Source: Nitrospirae bacterium GWB2_47_37 (GTDB lineage Bacteria; Nitrospirota; Thermodesulfovibrionia; Thermodesulfovibrionales; Dissulfurispiraceae). From it: 64,000 bases of DNA. The notes below the pieces were generated by a model. It searched no databases, was not told where the DNA came from, and saw nothing but the letters and a program-made list of their open reading frames with translations. The stretch is from contig MHDU01000046.1 of the NCBI GenBank assembly GCA_001803635.1, positions 1 to 64,000 of the forward strand, in the 5' to 3' direction. The translations under genes were made by a program, and so were the position numbers. Positions 8,619 through 17,568 of this stretch are shown here, piece by piece. Within the stretch, counting starts at the first letter, position 1. The number at the start of each line of letters is the position of its first letter.

Positions 8619-9101
8619 ATGGAAAAGGAAGTTATAGAGATCGAAGGCAAAGACATCGATATGGTCGAGGCCGAGTTCATGAACATAAGGCAGAGCACCA
8701 TCAGGTCTGCGGAGGGCGGTCATATAGAGTTGCAGCAGGTAGGCGCGCTGAGCATCGACGGCGAACGCATCGAGGTTACGCAGGGGGCAGCCGTTTTAAT
8801 GAGAGGAGCAAACATTTCTTTGAATCAGAGCGTCGCTATTCTTGCGGCAGGGAACACCACAAACCTGAACTTTTCGTGTTCTCCGGTCTCCGTGTCAGCC
8901 GATGAAACGGTCGTCAATAAAAGCGCTGTAGGGGTCATGGCGGCGCGCGAAATAAATTCCAATAACAGCACGGCGATACTGATGATAGGCAGGAACGTAA
9001 ACGGCAATGTGACGACTCTTCTCGACTGGCGTTCGGCGCTTGCGCTCGGAGCCGTAGCAGGGGGAGTGCTGGGACTGTTCTCTATTTTCAGAAAAAGGTA
9101 A
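8619..9101 (+). CDS. Hypothetical membrane-anchored repeat protein
   Basis: The 160-residue product is not recognised. It shows an irregular repeat of short beta-strand-like units (for example EFMNIRQSTIRSAEGGHIEL, then VGALSIDGERIEVTQGAAVL) ending in a single hydrophobic segment, ALALGAVAGGVLGLF, and a basic tail IFRKR. This pattern suggests a small beta-solenoid fixed to the membrane by its C-terminus. The ATG at 8619 is preferred over an earlier frame start at 8592 because GGAGGGGG lies 7 bases upstream. It sits between valS and nadC, 11 bases before the latter. Confidence 0.7.
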   Translation: MEKEVIEIEGKDIDMVEAEFMNIRQSTIRSAEGGHIELQQVGALSIDGERIEVTQGAAVLMRGANISLNQSVAILAAGNTTNLNFSCSPVSVSADETVVNKSAVGVMAAREINSNNSTAILMIGRNVNGNVTTLLDWRSALALGAVAGGVLGLFSIFRKR

Positions 9102-9112
9102 CAGGTTATACG

Positions 9113-9940
9113 ATGACCAATGAGCTGTTAAAAGAGACCATTCGCCTTGCAATGCTTGAGGACATCGGGCACGGCGATATAACGTCGCTTTTAACGGTTC
9201 CCGAAGATTCGGAGGCGAAGGCACGGATTACCGCAAAGGAAGATTTTGTCCTTGCAGGCATGCCGTTTGTAAAAGAAGTTTTCGATGCGATAGATACATC
9301 CGTTGCCGTGCGCGTATCGGTTCAAGAGGGGGCTGCCGTTAAAAAAGGAGAGGTTATAGCTGAAATCTCCGGCAATGCGAGAAGCCTTCTCGCTGGAGAG
9401 AGAATTTCGTTGAACATTCTTCAGAGGATATCCGGAATTGCGACAATGACAAGGGCTTATGTGGAGAAGGTTTCCGGCCTGCCCGTTAAGATTGCCGATA
9501 CGAGAAAAACGACTCCGGGCATGCGTTTTATGGAGAAATACGGCGTAAAGATCGGCGGAGGCGTTAATCACAGGTTCGGGCTTTACGACGGCATTCTGAT
9601 CAAGGATAACCATATAAAGATAGCCGGAGGCGTGGGGAAGGCGGTTGGACTTACAAAAAATGCCCGTCATCTTTTGAAGATAGAAGTGGAAGTGAAAAAT
9701 TTCGATGAGTTAAGAGAAGCGCTGAATGCCGGAGCGGATGTGATTATGCTCGATAACATGTCGGTCGATGAGATGAAGGAGGCTGTAACCATCGCAAAAG
9801 GCAGGGCTGTTATCGAGGCATCCGGGAATGTTAATCTTGAAAATATCAGGGGCATTGCCGAGACGGGAACGGATATCATATCGATCGGAGCGCTGACGCA
9901 TTCCGCGAGGGCAGTGGATATAAGCATGAAAATAATATAG
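9113..9940 (+). CDS. nadC: Nicotinate-nucleotide pyrophosphorylase (carboxylating)
   Basis: NadC converts quinolinate and PRPP to nicotinate mononucleotide, CO2 and pyrophosphate in de novo NAD synthesis. The 275 residues carry family signatures: [12 protein letters not shown]-like N-terminus, the [15 protein letters not shown] motif, [10 protein letters not shown] and [16 protein letters not shown] around the active site, and [10 protein letters not shown] and DNMSVDEM in the barrel. Length is normal. It is followed 7 bases later by purM. No nadA or nadB is in the window. Confidence 0.96.
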   Translation: MTNELLKETIRLAMLEDIGHGDITSLLTVPEDSEAKARITAKEDFVLAGMPFVKEVFDAIDTSVAVRVSVQEGAAVKKGEVIAEISGNARSLLAGERISLNILQRISGIATMTRAYVEKVSGLPVKIADTRKTTPGMRFMEKYGVKIGGGVNHRFGLYDGILIKDNHIKIAGGVGKAVGLTKNARHLLKIEVEVKNFDELREALNAGADVIMLDNMSVDEMKEAVTIAKGRAVIEASGNVNLENIRGIAETGTDIISIGALTHSARAVDISMKII

Positions 9941-9947
9941 AGGAAAT

Positions 9948-10982
9948 ATGGAAGAACTGACATATAAAAAAGCAGGAGTAGACATAGATGAAGGCGACAG
10001 GTTTGTAAGCCTCATTTCTCCGATGGCAAAAAGAACCTTCAGGCCTGAGGTAATGATGGACATCGGCTCGTTCGGAGCGTTGTTCAAGCTCGATATCGAG
10101 AAATATAAAGAACCTGTGCTCGTAAGCGGAACCGACGGCGTGGGTACCAAGCTGAAGATAGCATTTATGACCGGCAGGCACGACACGGTCGGTATAGACC
10201 TTGTGGCAATGTGCGTTAACGATATCCTTACCCTCGGCGCCGAGCCGCTTTTTTTCCTCGATTATTTCGCAACAGGCAAACTCGATGCCGAAAAACACAG
10301 TAATGTAGTAAAAGGCATAGCGGAAGGATGTAAAGATGCCGGATGCGCACTCATAGGCGGTGAGACGGCGGAGATGCCCGGTTTTTATAAGGAAGACGAA
10401 TACGACATGGCGGGATTTGCCGTGGGGGTAGTGGATAAAAACGAAATAGTTAGCGGTTCGAAAATAAAAGAGGGAGACGCCGTTATAGGCATAGCGTCCA
10501 GCGGCCTGCACAGCAATGGTTATTCGCTTGTGAGAAAGGTTTTTTTCGATGCCGCATCATTCACCCTTGACAAATATCTTCCTGAACTGGATACTACCCT
10601 TGGGGAAGAGCTCCTCAAGCCAACCAGAATATATGTAAAGGCGTTAAATGCCTTAAGGGGAAAGGCAGTCATCAACGGCATGGCGCATATAACGGGCGGC
10701 GGTATTACGGGCAATCTGCCGAGGGTCATTCAGGACGGGCTGGCGGCGATAATCGGCAAAAACTCATGGCCTGTGCCCCCTGTGTTCGGACTGATCCAAA
10801 AACTGGGCAATGTCCCCGATGAAGACATGAAAAAAACCTTCAATATGGGCATAGGATATGTTATAGTATTACCTGAAAAAGACGCAGACTTTTCCATCTC
10901 CGTTTTGAAACAATGCGGTCTTGACGCATACCGTATTGGGTTTATAGAGAAAGGAGGCAAAGAAAAGATACGCTATGTATAA
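9948..10982 (+). CDS. purM: Phosphoribosylformylglycinamidine cyclo-ligase (AIR synthetase)
   Basis: PurM makes aminoimidazole ribonucleotide from FGAM and ATP in purine synthesis. The start [15 protein letters not shown] and the signatures [43 protein letters not shown] and [12 protein letters not shown] match the family over a normal 344 residues. AGGAA precedes the ATG. It overlaps the following M23 peptidase gene by 8 bases. The other purine gene in the window, purN, is 50 kb away. Confidence 0.97.
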   Translation: MEELTYKKAGVDIDEGDRFVSLISPMAKRTFRPEVMMDIGSFGALFKLDIEKYKEPVLVSGTDGVGTKLKIAFMTGRHDTVGIDLVAMCVNDILTLGAEPLFFLDYFATGKLDAEKHSNVVKGIAEGCKDAGCALIGGETAEMPGFYKEDEYDMAGFAVGVVDKNEIVSGSKIKEGDAVIGIASSGLHSNGYSLVRKVFFDAASFTLDKYLPELDTTLGEELLKPTRIYVKALNALRGKAVINGMAHITGGGITGNLPRVIQDGLAAIIGKNSWPVPPVFGLIQKLGNVPDEDMKKTFNMGIGYVIVLPEKDADFSISVLKQCGLDAYRIGFIEKGGKEKIRYV

Positions 10983-11832
10983 GATCAAGAGATTTATCAA
11001 AAAGCTTTTTACCCCCGTCACCATAATGATGATCCCCCATGACAGCAAGCGGACAATAAATATAAAACTTCCCTCCATAGGCGTGTTTGCTTCCGCTTTA
11101 TTATGGCTTGTAGGTTCCGTTTATGTCGTTTCCATAGCCATAGATACGGTCGAATACTACAGCATGAAGAGCAAGGTGAATTTTTATACGAGGGAATTCG
11201 TAGAGTTGAAGTCCACAATATCTACTCTTAAAAAAGCGGAAGCCGAGTTTAAAAGGCTTTTATCTTTCGGCAGCAAGGATAAAATACTCGAAAACGTCGA
11301 TAATAAAGCAGGCTTACATGACGCAGGCTCTCTTGACATGGACATATTAAAGGATCAGATAAAGAATACGATCGAGAAGGTAACGGTCATTAAAGATTTT
11401 TTGAGGGACCAGAAAGACGTCTACATGGCTACGCCGAAGGGATGGCCTGTCATGGGGAGAATAACTTCGGATTTCGGCGATAGGCAGAACCCCAGAACGG
11501 GCATCTTTGAGTTTCATTCGGCGCTCGATATCGCGGTTTCTCCGGGAACTCCCATTAAGGCCACCGCGGACGGTATCGTGAGTTTTTCCGGGTGGAGCGC
11601 CGGCAACGGGAATTTAGTCGTTATCGAGCACGGCTTCGGGTATTCCACATTCTATGCCCACAACAGTTCCAATGCCGTAAACGTTGGACAGAGGGTAAAG
11701 AGGGGCAGTGTTATCGCACATAGCGGATCTACCGGCAACAGCACCGGTCCTCATGTTCACTATGAAGTATGGCACCACGGCAAGCCTGTAAATCCTATTG
11801 CCTTTGTAAAAAATATAAAAGAAAAAAGTTGA
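10975..11832 (+). CDS. Membrane-anchored M23 family metallopeptidase
   Basis: The 285-residue protein has an N-terminal transmembrane segment (about residues 33-55), a coiled-coil stretch (~70-130) and a C-terminal LytM/M23 domain. Zinc ligands are present: His181 and Asp185 in HSALDIA, and the HxH pair His260-Val-His262. It is therefore likely an active peptidoglycan endopeptidase in the periplasm. The gene lies 25 bases upstream of a bactofilin gene; the M23-bactofilin pairing is known in other bacteria (for example Proteus and Helicobacter CcmA loci), where it affects cell shape. Confidence 0.92.
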   Translation: MYKIKRFIKKLFTPVTIMMIPHDSKRTINIKLPSIGVFASALLWLVGSVYVVSIAIDTVEYYSMKSKVNFYTREFVELKSTISTLKKAEAEFKRLLSFGSKDKILENVDNKAGLHDAGSLDMDILKDQIKNTIEKVTVIKDFLRDQKDVYMATPKGWPVMGRITSDFGDRQNPRTGIFEFHSALDIAVSPGTPIKATADGIVSFSGWSAGNGNLVVIEHGFGYSTFYAHNSSNAVNVGQRVKRGSVIAHSGSTGNSTGPHVHYEVWHHGKPVNPIAFVKNIKEKS

Positions 11833-11857
11833 GAAGGGTTTCATAAGGAGGGAGTAA

Positions 11858-12238
11858 ATGTTTCTGAATAAGAATAATAAACTTGAAGCATTGGTAGGTC
11901 CTAATACGGAGTTTAAGGGAGACATAACCGCTAAGGGAACCCTTCGTATAGACGGAAAAATAATCGGCAATATAGTTGCCGATTCGGTCATTCTCGGTGA
12001 AACAGCGGCGGTTGCCGGAGATATAAATGCCCGGTGTATTGTAATAGGCGGCAGGCTCGACGGCAATATTACGTCCGATGAACTTGTCGAGATAAAACCG
12101 ACAGGTAAATTGTACGGAGATATACACACAAGGAAACTGGCCGTTGCCGAAGGCGGGGTCTTTGAAGGACGTTCTCTTGTGCATAAGGATGAGACTAAGG
12201 TAATAGACTTCCCCAACAAAGAGGCTGTAGTAAAATAG
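11858..12238 (+). CDS. Bactofilin (polymer-forming cytoskeletal protein)
   Basis: The 126-residue protein has the bactofilin beta-helix core: GPNTEFKGDITAKGTLRIDG, then regular repeats ending in GKLYGDIHTRKLAVAEGGVF. Short N- and C-terminal tails flank the core. Bactofilins polymerise without nucleotide and recruit cell-wall enzymes. A strong AAGGAGGGAG site precedes the ATG. It is probably co-transcribed with the upstream M23 peptidase and may position it. Confidence 0.93.
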   Translation: MFLNKNNKLEALVGPNTEFKGDITAKGTLRIDGKIIGNIVADSVILGETAAVAGDINARCIVIGGRLDGNITSDELVEIKPTGKLYGDIHTRKLAVAEGGVFEGRSLVHKDETKVIDFPNKEAVVK

Positions 12239-12333
12239 CCGTCAATCCTTTAGGCATAGTTAAACTATCTTTTAACTGATTTATTCATAATCTTTTCAGA
12301 TAATAAACATCCGATTCGTCATCCATTTTAATC

Positions 12334-12362
12334 TTGACAATATTTTTTCATACGGTTATTAT
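12334..12362 (+). promoter_or_regulatory. Putative sigma-70 promoter of the formate dehydrogenase operon
   Basis: A perfect TTGACA at 12334-12339 and TATTAT at 12357-12362 have the ideal 17-base spacing. The start codon of the alpha subunit is about 45 bases downstream, after a TAGGAGG site. The region between the bactofilin stop and this promoter is AT-rich with no other gene. Confidence 0.65.
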
Positions 12363-12407
12363 TCTTGCATTAATGCATTGATAAAAAAAACTAATAGGAG
12401 GTTTGTC

Positions 12408-15400
12408 ATGGGGGTATCAAGGAGGGACTTTCTAAAAATTTCCGGGGGAACGCTTCTTGTAGGCTCTCTCGGTGTAAATCTCGATCCGGTTAAGGCTTAC
12501 GCGCAGACTCTCAGGATCAAGAGCGCTAAAGAGACTCAGACCATCTGTCCTTACTGCGCAGTCGGATGCGGTATCATAGCTCATACATCGGGGGGCAAGG
12601 TAATAAACACCGAAGGCGATACCGATCATCCCATAAGCGAGGGGACGCTGTGCTCGAAGGGGCAAAGCCTTTACCAGATAGTGAATAATCCTATGAGACT
12701 TACCAAACCTAAATACCGCGCAGCCGGTGCGACCGAATGGAAAGAGGTGGAATGGGGTTGGGCCCTCGATGAGATCGCAAAAAGGATAAAACAGACCCGC
12801 GATAAAACCTTCAAGCTTACCTCAAAGTCAAAGATAAAAGAGAAACAGCCCGACGGCACGGAGAAAGAAGTTGAAAAAGAATTCGTCGTCAACAGGACGG
12901 ACGGGATCTCGCACGTCGGAAGCGCCGCCCTCGATAACGAAGAGTGCTACATGCTCCAGAAAATGCTCCGTTCATGGGGACTTGTTTATATAGAACATCA
13001 GGCGCGAATATGACACTCCGCAACTGTAGCGGCTCTGGCAGAGTCGTTTGGTCGCGGCGCGATGACAAACCACTGGGTTGATGTAAAGAATGCCGATGTA
13101 GTTCTCGTGATGGGAGCAAACCCCGCCGAAAACCACCCGATAGCCATGAAATGGGTGATGCGTGCAAGGGAGAAGGGCGCAAAGTTTATAGTCGTAGATC
13201 CGCGCTTTACAAGGACCGCTGCAAAGGCGGACATATACGCCTCCATGCGTTCCGGTACGGATATAGCGTTTCTCGGCGGCATGATAAAATACATACTCGA
13301 CAATAATCTCTATTTCAGGGATTATGTTGCAAACTATACCAATGCGACATTTCTTATAAATCCCGAATTCAAAGGCCCCGGAGAACTCGACGGCGTTTTC
13401 TCCGGTTACGATGAAAAAACGAGGAAGTACGATAAGAAGACATGGTCGATCCAGATGGATGATAAGGGCATACCTAAAAAAGATATGACCCTCAAAGACC
13501 CCAACTGTGTTTTCCAGCTTCTGAGAAAGCACTATTCGCGTTATACCCTCGAGAAGGTTTCGAGCATTACCGGAACGCCTAAGGAAAAACTTATAGAAGT
13601 CTATAAGACCTACGCATCCACCGGAAAACCCAACCGGGTAGGCACCGAGCTTTACGCGATGGGCTGGACGCAGCATACGGTTGGAACACAGAATATCAGG
13701 GCAATGACAATAATCCAGCTTCTGCTCGGCAATATCGGACTCGCCGGAGGCGGTGTAAACGCAATGCGAGGCGAATCGAATGTACAGGGTTCGACAGACT
13801 ACGGGATTTTGTTCCATATACTGCCCGGGTACCTGCCGGTTCCTTCAGCATCGGTTGTTGACCTTAAAACGTATATCGAAAAGTTCACGCCAAAAACCAA
13901 AGATCCCAAAAGCGTAAACTGGTGGGGAAACAGGCCGAAGTATATAACGAGCTATCTGAAGGCCATATACGGAGACAACGCGACTAAGGATAACGATTTC
14001 GGTTATGCGTGGCTGCCGAAGCTCGATGAGGGTCAGAACGGCTCATGGCTTATGCTCTTTGATCAGATGTTCAACGGCAAATTCGAAGGGTTCTTTGCGT
14101 GGGGGCAAAATCCGGCCTGTTCGGGCGCAAATGCCGGCAAGGTAAGAAAAGCCCTTGCGAAGTTGAAATGGATGGTTAACGTGAACCTCTTCGACAACGA
14201 GACGGGTTCTTTCTGGAAAGGGCCTGACATGAACCCGAAGGATATAAAAACAGAGGTCTTCATGCTGCCGTGCGCTTCCTCGGTAGAAAAAGAAGGGAGC
14301 ATCACAAATTCAAGCAGGCTCGGCCAATGGAGATATAAGGCTGTCGAGCCCATCGGAGAATCGAAGCCCGACTCCGAGATAATGAACGAACTCTATTTCA
14401 GGGTGAAAAGGCTTTATCAGAAACAGGGCGGAAAATTTCCGGATCCTATAGTGAACCTCACATGGAATTACGGAGAAAAGGACGCGTCCGGCAAGATTAA
14501 AAAAGTGGATACGCACAGCGTGGCGAAAGAGATAAACGGCTACTATCTTGAGGATTTGAAAGTAGGCAAGAAAGGACATCTCGCCGTAAATTTTGTCTCT
14601 TTACAGGCGGACGGCACAACATCCTGCGGTAACTGGTTATACAGCGGAAGTTATACCGAAAAAGACGACAAGGTTGTGAATATGATGGCAAGAAGAGGAA
14701 AGAAAGACATAGGAAATCTCGGCATGCATCCTGAATGGGCATGGTGTTGGCCTTTAAACAGAAGGATAATTTATAACCGTGCATCCGTTGATCCGCAAGG
14801 AAGGCCGTGGGATCCGAAGCGTGCCGTTATCAAATGGAATCCCGATAAATTGGATCCGAAGACAAAAAAGACCGCTCCCGGATGGGACGGGGATGTGCCT
14901 GACGGTCCCGCGCCCCCGATGGCCGATGAGAAGGCCGGTAAATATCCGTTCATTATGAGGGCTGACGGCATGGGAGCGATATTCGGTCCCGGTCTTGCGG
15001 ACGGCCCGTTCCCGGAGCATTATGAACCGCTTGAATGCCCGGTTCAGGAAAATCCGATGTCTAAAAAGCACAGGATAAATCCTACTGTGAAGTTGTTTTA
15101 CGGGGTTACGGGTCCGCATGACAAGCCCGTAAAGGACGGCGGCCGGCCCGAAGACATATTCCTGACTTGTGATATACGTTACCCCTATGTAGCAACTACA
15201 TACAGGGTTTCGGAGCACTGGCAGACAGGGCTGTTGACGAGGCATCTGCCGTGGCAGTTGGAAATGCAGCCCCAGCAGTTCGTAGAAATAAGCAAGGAGC
15301 TCGCGGATGAAAAGGGGATAAAGAACGGCAGCAAGGTTACAGTGTCTTCCGCCCGCGGCAAGGTATGGGCGATAGCGGTGGTTACCGACAGGTTCAAGCC

Positions 15401-15578
15401 CTTCAAGGTTATGGATACCACGATACATCAAGTGGGGCTGCCGTGGTGTTTCGGTTGGCAGCATCCGGAGGACGGAAGCGGCGGCGACAGTGCAAACCTG
15501 CTTACTCCGACCGTCGGCGATGCTAATACAATGATTCCAGAAACAAAGGCCTTTATGGTCAATGTTGAGAAGGCATAG
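12408..15578 (+). CDS. fdnG: Formate dehydrogenase alpha subunit, selenocysteine-containing (UGA at 13011-13013)
   Basis: This is the catalytic Mo/W-bis-MGD subunit that oxidises formate to CO2. One frame of 1,056 residues results if the in-frame TGA at codon 202 is read as selenocysteine. The context is the family's active site: HQARI-U-HSATVAALAESFGRGAMTNHW. The N-terminus has a twin-arginine signal (SRRDFLKISGG), so the enzyme faces the periplasm. One 4Fe-4S cluster is bound by Cys47, Cys50, Cys54 and Cys82. The C-terminal molybdopterin-binding domain is complete. The ATG at 12408 is chosen for its TAGGAGG site; an upstream ATG lacks one. Beta and gamma subunits follow directly. An automatic caller would split this gene at the UGA. 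Confidence 0.95.
13014..13050 (+). promoter_or_regulatory. Candidate bacterial SECIS element for the alpha subunit
   Basis: Bases 13028-13048, just after the UGA, can form a nine-pair stem (two G-U pairs) closed by a GGC triloop at 13037-13039. An alternative fold puts the GCUCU at 13032-13036 where E. coli fdhF has its GGUCU loop, 18 bases after the UGA. Position and size fit a bacterial SECIS that binds SelB, but which fold forms was only judged by eye. Confidence 0.5.
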
Positions 15579-15589
15579 GGGGTGATGAT

Positions 15590-16348
15590 ATGGCAAGAAA
15601 GGCGTTATTAATATCTCCGGAGTTGTGTATAGGATGCAGGGGCTGCCAGACGGCGTGCAAGTCATGGAATCAGCTTCCCGCGACAAAGACCGTAAACGAG
15701 GGGAGCATTGAGAATCCTCCTGATCTCACCCCGAATTTATACAACAAGATAAGGTATGTCGAGATGCCTTCCAACAGCAACATGGTCCGGTGGCTTTTTG
15801 TGAGTCAGCGGTGCATGCATTGCGACGATGCGGGCTGTATCAAGATATGTCCGGCTCCCGGCGCCCTCTTTAAGACAAAGGAAGGAGCGGTCGGTTTTGA
15901 CAAGGACAAATGCATCGGGTGCAAGCTTTGTGTCGCGGGATGCCCGTTCGATGTGCCGAGATATGATGAAAAAGACAAGGTATCTAAATGTCATCTCTGC
16001 TCCGACAGGATAGCGGAGGGGCTTGAACCCGCGTGCTCCAAGACCTGTCCCACAGGCGCCATCAGATACGGCGACAGGGACAATATAATCGGCAAGGCGC
16101 AAAAGGCCGGTTATGAAAAACTTTACGGTCAGGTCGATCTCGGGGGTCTCGGCGTGCTTTATGCATTTAAAGACTCTCCGAAGATCTACGGAATGGACGA
16201 GCGTCCTCAGATACCGGAAACAGTCGTCTTCTGGCACAAGGTTTTGAAACCCCTCGCGTATTGGGGGCTTGGAGGCGCGGCAGCAGTGTCGCTTCTGCAT
16301 TATCTTGTGATAGGGCCTAAGAAAGACGAGGGGGGTGACCAGCTATGA
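15590..16348 (+). CDS. fdnH: Formate dehydrogenase beta subunit, 4Fe-4S ferredoxin type
   Basis: The 252-residue electron-transfer subunit has four cysteine sets for 4Fe-4S clusters: CIGCRGCQTAC, CMHCDDAGCIKIC, CIGCKLCVAGC and CHLCSDR with a later CSKTC. It carries electrons from the selenocysteine subunit to cytochrome b. A C-terminal hydrophobic helix (GLGGAAAVSLLHYLVIG) would anchor it in the membrane, as in E. coli FdnH. It starts 11 bases after the alpha subunit and overlaps the gamma gene by 4 bases. Confidence 0.95.
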   Translation: MARKALLISPELCIGCRGCQTACKSWNQLPATKTVNEGSIENPPDLTPNLYNKIRYVEMPSNSNMVRWLFVSQRCMHCDDAGCIKICPAPGALFKTKEGAVGFDKDKCIGCKLCVAGCPFDVPRYDEKDKVSKCHLCSDRIAEGLEPACSKTCPTGAIRYGDRDNIIGKAQKAGYEKLYGQVDLGGLGVLYAFKDSPKIYGMDERPQIPETVVFWHKVLKPLAYWGLGGAAAVSLLHYLVIGPKKDEGGDQL

Positions 16349-16953
16349 CGGTTATAAGAAAGGCAAGCGCGTTTGAGATATTGAATCACTGGGTTTTGGC
16401 CGTAAGTTTTTTAATACTTGCGATAAGCGGGTTCGGGTTTCTCTTCCAACTCGAACAGTTGAACGCCGTATTCGGAAACTTCAACGCTATGAAAAACATT
16501 CACAATTATGCCGGCATCGTATTTACCGCGTCCCTTATCCTCACGATATTTCACTACCTTCCGGTTTCTCTTAAATTCGGCGCCGACGACATAGCATGGT
16601 TTTTAAATGGCGGCGGCTATTTATCGAAGAAGTCGAAAGTGCCTCCTCAGGACGAGCTGAACGCGGGACAGAAACTCTATTATATCGTGATACTCCTGTC
16701 GGGATTGGCGATTGCCGCTTCGGGCTTTGCAATCTGGCTCCGGCCGCAGGTGCCCGACATAAGAAAACTGGTTGTGCTGTCTCACCTTGTGCACAACATC
16801 GCCTTCGATTTGATGATCATAGCCGTTCCTCTTCACATCTATCTCGCTACACTCGCAAACCCCGGTACGCTGAGGATAATGATCACCGGCACAGTGCCTT
16901 TGGAATGGGCGAGGAAGAGGCACGCAAAATGGGTCAGGAAGATGGGATATTAG
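16345..16953 (+). CDS. fdnI: Formate dehydrogenase gamma subunit, cytochrome b556
   Basis: The 202-residue membrane protein has four predicted helices with histidines suited to two b hemes: NHW near the start, the HNYAG region, and SHLVHN and PLHIYL in the last helices. It should pass electrons to the quinone pool. The ATG lies within the 3' end of the beta gene (overlap ATGA), showing tight coupling. The C-terminus is basic (ARKRHAKWVRK), as expected on the cytoplasmic side. Confidence 0.93.
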   Translation: MTVIRKASAFEILNHWVLAVSFLILAISGFGFLFQLEQLNAVFGNFNAMKNIHNYAGIVFTASLILTIFHYLPVSLKFGADDIAWFLNGGGYLSKKSKVPPQDELNAGQKLYYIVILLSGLAIAASGFAIWLRPQVPDIRKLVVLSHLVHNIAFDLMIIAVPLHIYLATLANPGTLRIMITGTVPLEWARKRHAKWVRKMGY

Positions 16954-16977
16954 GATACCCGGTAAGGCGCGACATAT

Positions 16978-17568
16978 ATGAGCAAACCGGTTTTATTGCT
17001 GCTCTTCTTTTTTCTGACTGCGGTATCTTTCGCGGAAGAGAGAAGATATGTTGTGCCTATCGAGGATTCGCCTGTCTACGGCCCGCAGGGCGCTCAGGTT
17101 ACCATAATCGAGTTCCTCGATTACCAATGACCTCATTGCGCCGGGGTCGGTCCGACCGTCCATAGATTGATGAAGGAGTATGACGGCAGGTTAAGGCTCG
17201 TGATAAAGCACTACCCGTACAAATACAGGGATTTTTCGCATATGGCATCGGAGGCCGCGATGGCAGCCCGTGAGCAGGGGAAGTTCTGGGAGATGCACCG
17301 CACTCTGCTGAAAAAATCCCCGAAGCTCGACAGGAACAGCCTTATAAAGTATGCCGGGGAATTGGGCCTTGACTTAAAAAGGTTCACCGATTCGGTAGAC
17401 GGCAGGAAATATTCAAAGCTCATAGAGCGCGACAAGAAACTTGCTGTTGATCTCGATGTGTATAACACGCCGACTTTTTTCATCAACGGCAGAAAGGTAA
17501 TAGGCAACAGGCCGTACGAGTATCTGAAAATGATCATCGAAGAGGAGCTTAAGGGTGTCAAAAAATAA
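16978..17568 (+). CDS. DsbA-like thioredoxin-fold selenoprotein (UGA at 17128-17130)
   Basis: From ATG 16978 one frame runs to 17568 with a single in-frame TGA at codon 51. The product (196 residues) has a signal peptide (VLLLLFFFLTAVSFA), then VTIIEFLDYQ-U-PHC. The TGA falls exactly at the first cysteine of the DsbA-type CPHC motif, giving a UxxC active site (Sec51, Cys54). The rest is a normal DsbA/DSBA-like oxidoreductase with a helical insert and the cis-proline in YNTPTFFINGRKVIG (Pro165). A SECIS-like hairpin follows the UGA. The neighbouring formate dehydrogenase already requires Sec decoding. A caller that stops at UGA would report only the last 133 residues. It probably performs thiol or selenothiol redox chemistry in the periplasm; the partner is unknown, perhaps the peroxidase next to it. 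Confidence 0.88.
17131..17160 (+). promoter_or_regulatory. Candidate bacterial SECIS element in the DsbA-like gene
   Basis: Bases 17145-17148 (GGUC) pair with 17154-17157 (GACC) around a GGUCC loop at 17149-17153. The loop begins 18 bases after the UGA, the same spacing and almost the same loop (GGUCU) as the E. coli fdhF SECIS recognised by SelB. This supports true selenocysteine insertion rather than a nonsense mutation. Confidence 0.6.

Noticed and set aside
13011-13013. TGA splitting the formate dehydrogenase gene read as a true stop (pseudogene)
   Set aside because: The codon falls at the known Sec position, both halves are intact, and a hairpin follows it.
14754-15686. 310-residue minus-strand frame opposite the formate dehydrogenase
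   Set aside because: It is antisense to a highly conserved gene and shows no protein-like features.
17128-17130. TGA in the DsbA-like gene read as tryptophan or glycine by a recoded genetic code
   Set aside because: Many genes here end in ordinary TGA stops (for example fdhE at 19378-19380), so UGA is not reassigned in general.
16596-17165. 189-residue plus-strand frame across the end of the gamma subunit
   Set aside because: It is out of frame with the gamma and DsbA-like genes, has no family features and is explained by both.
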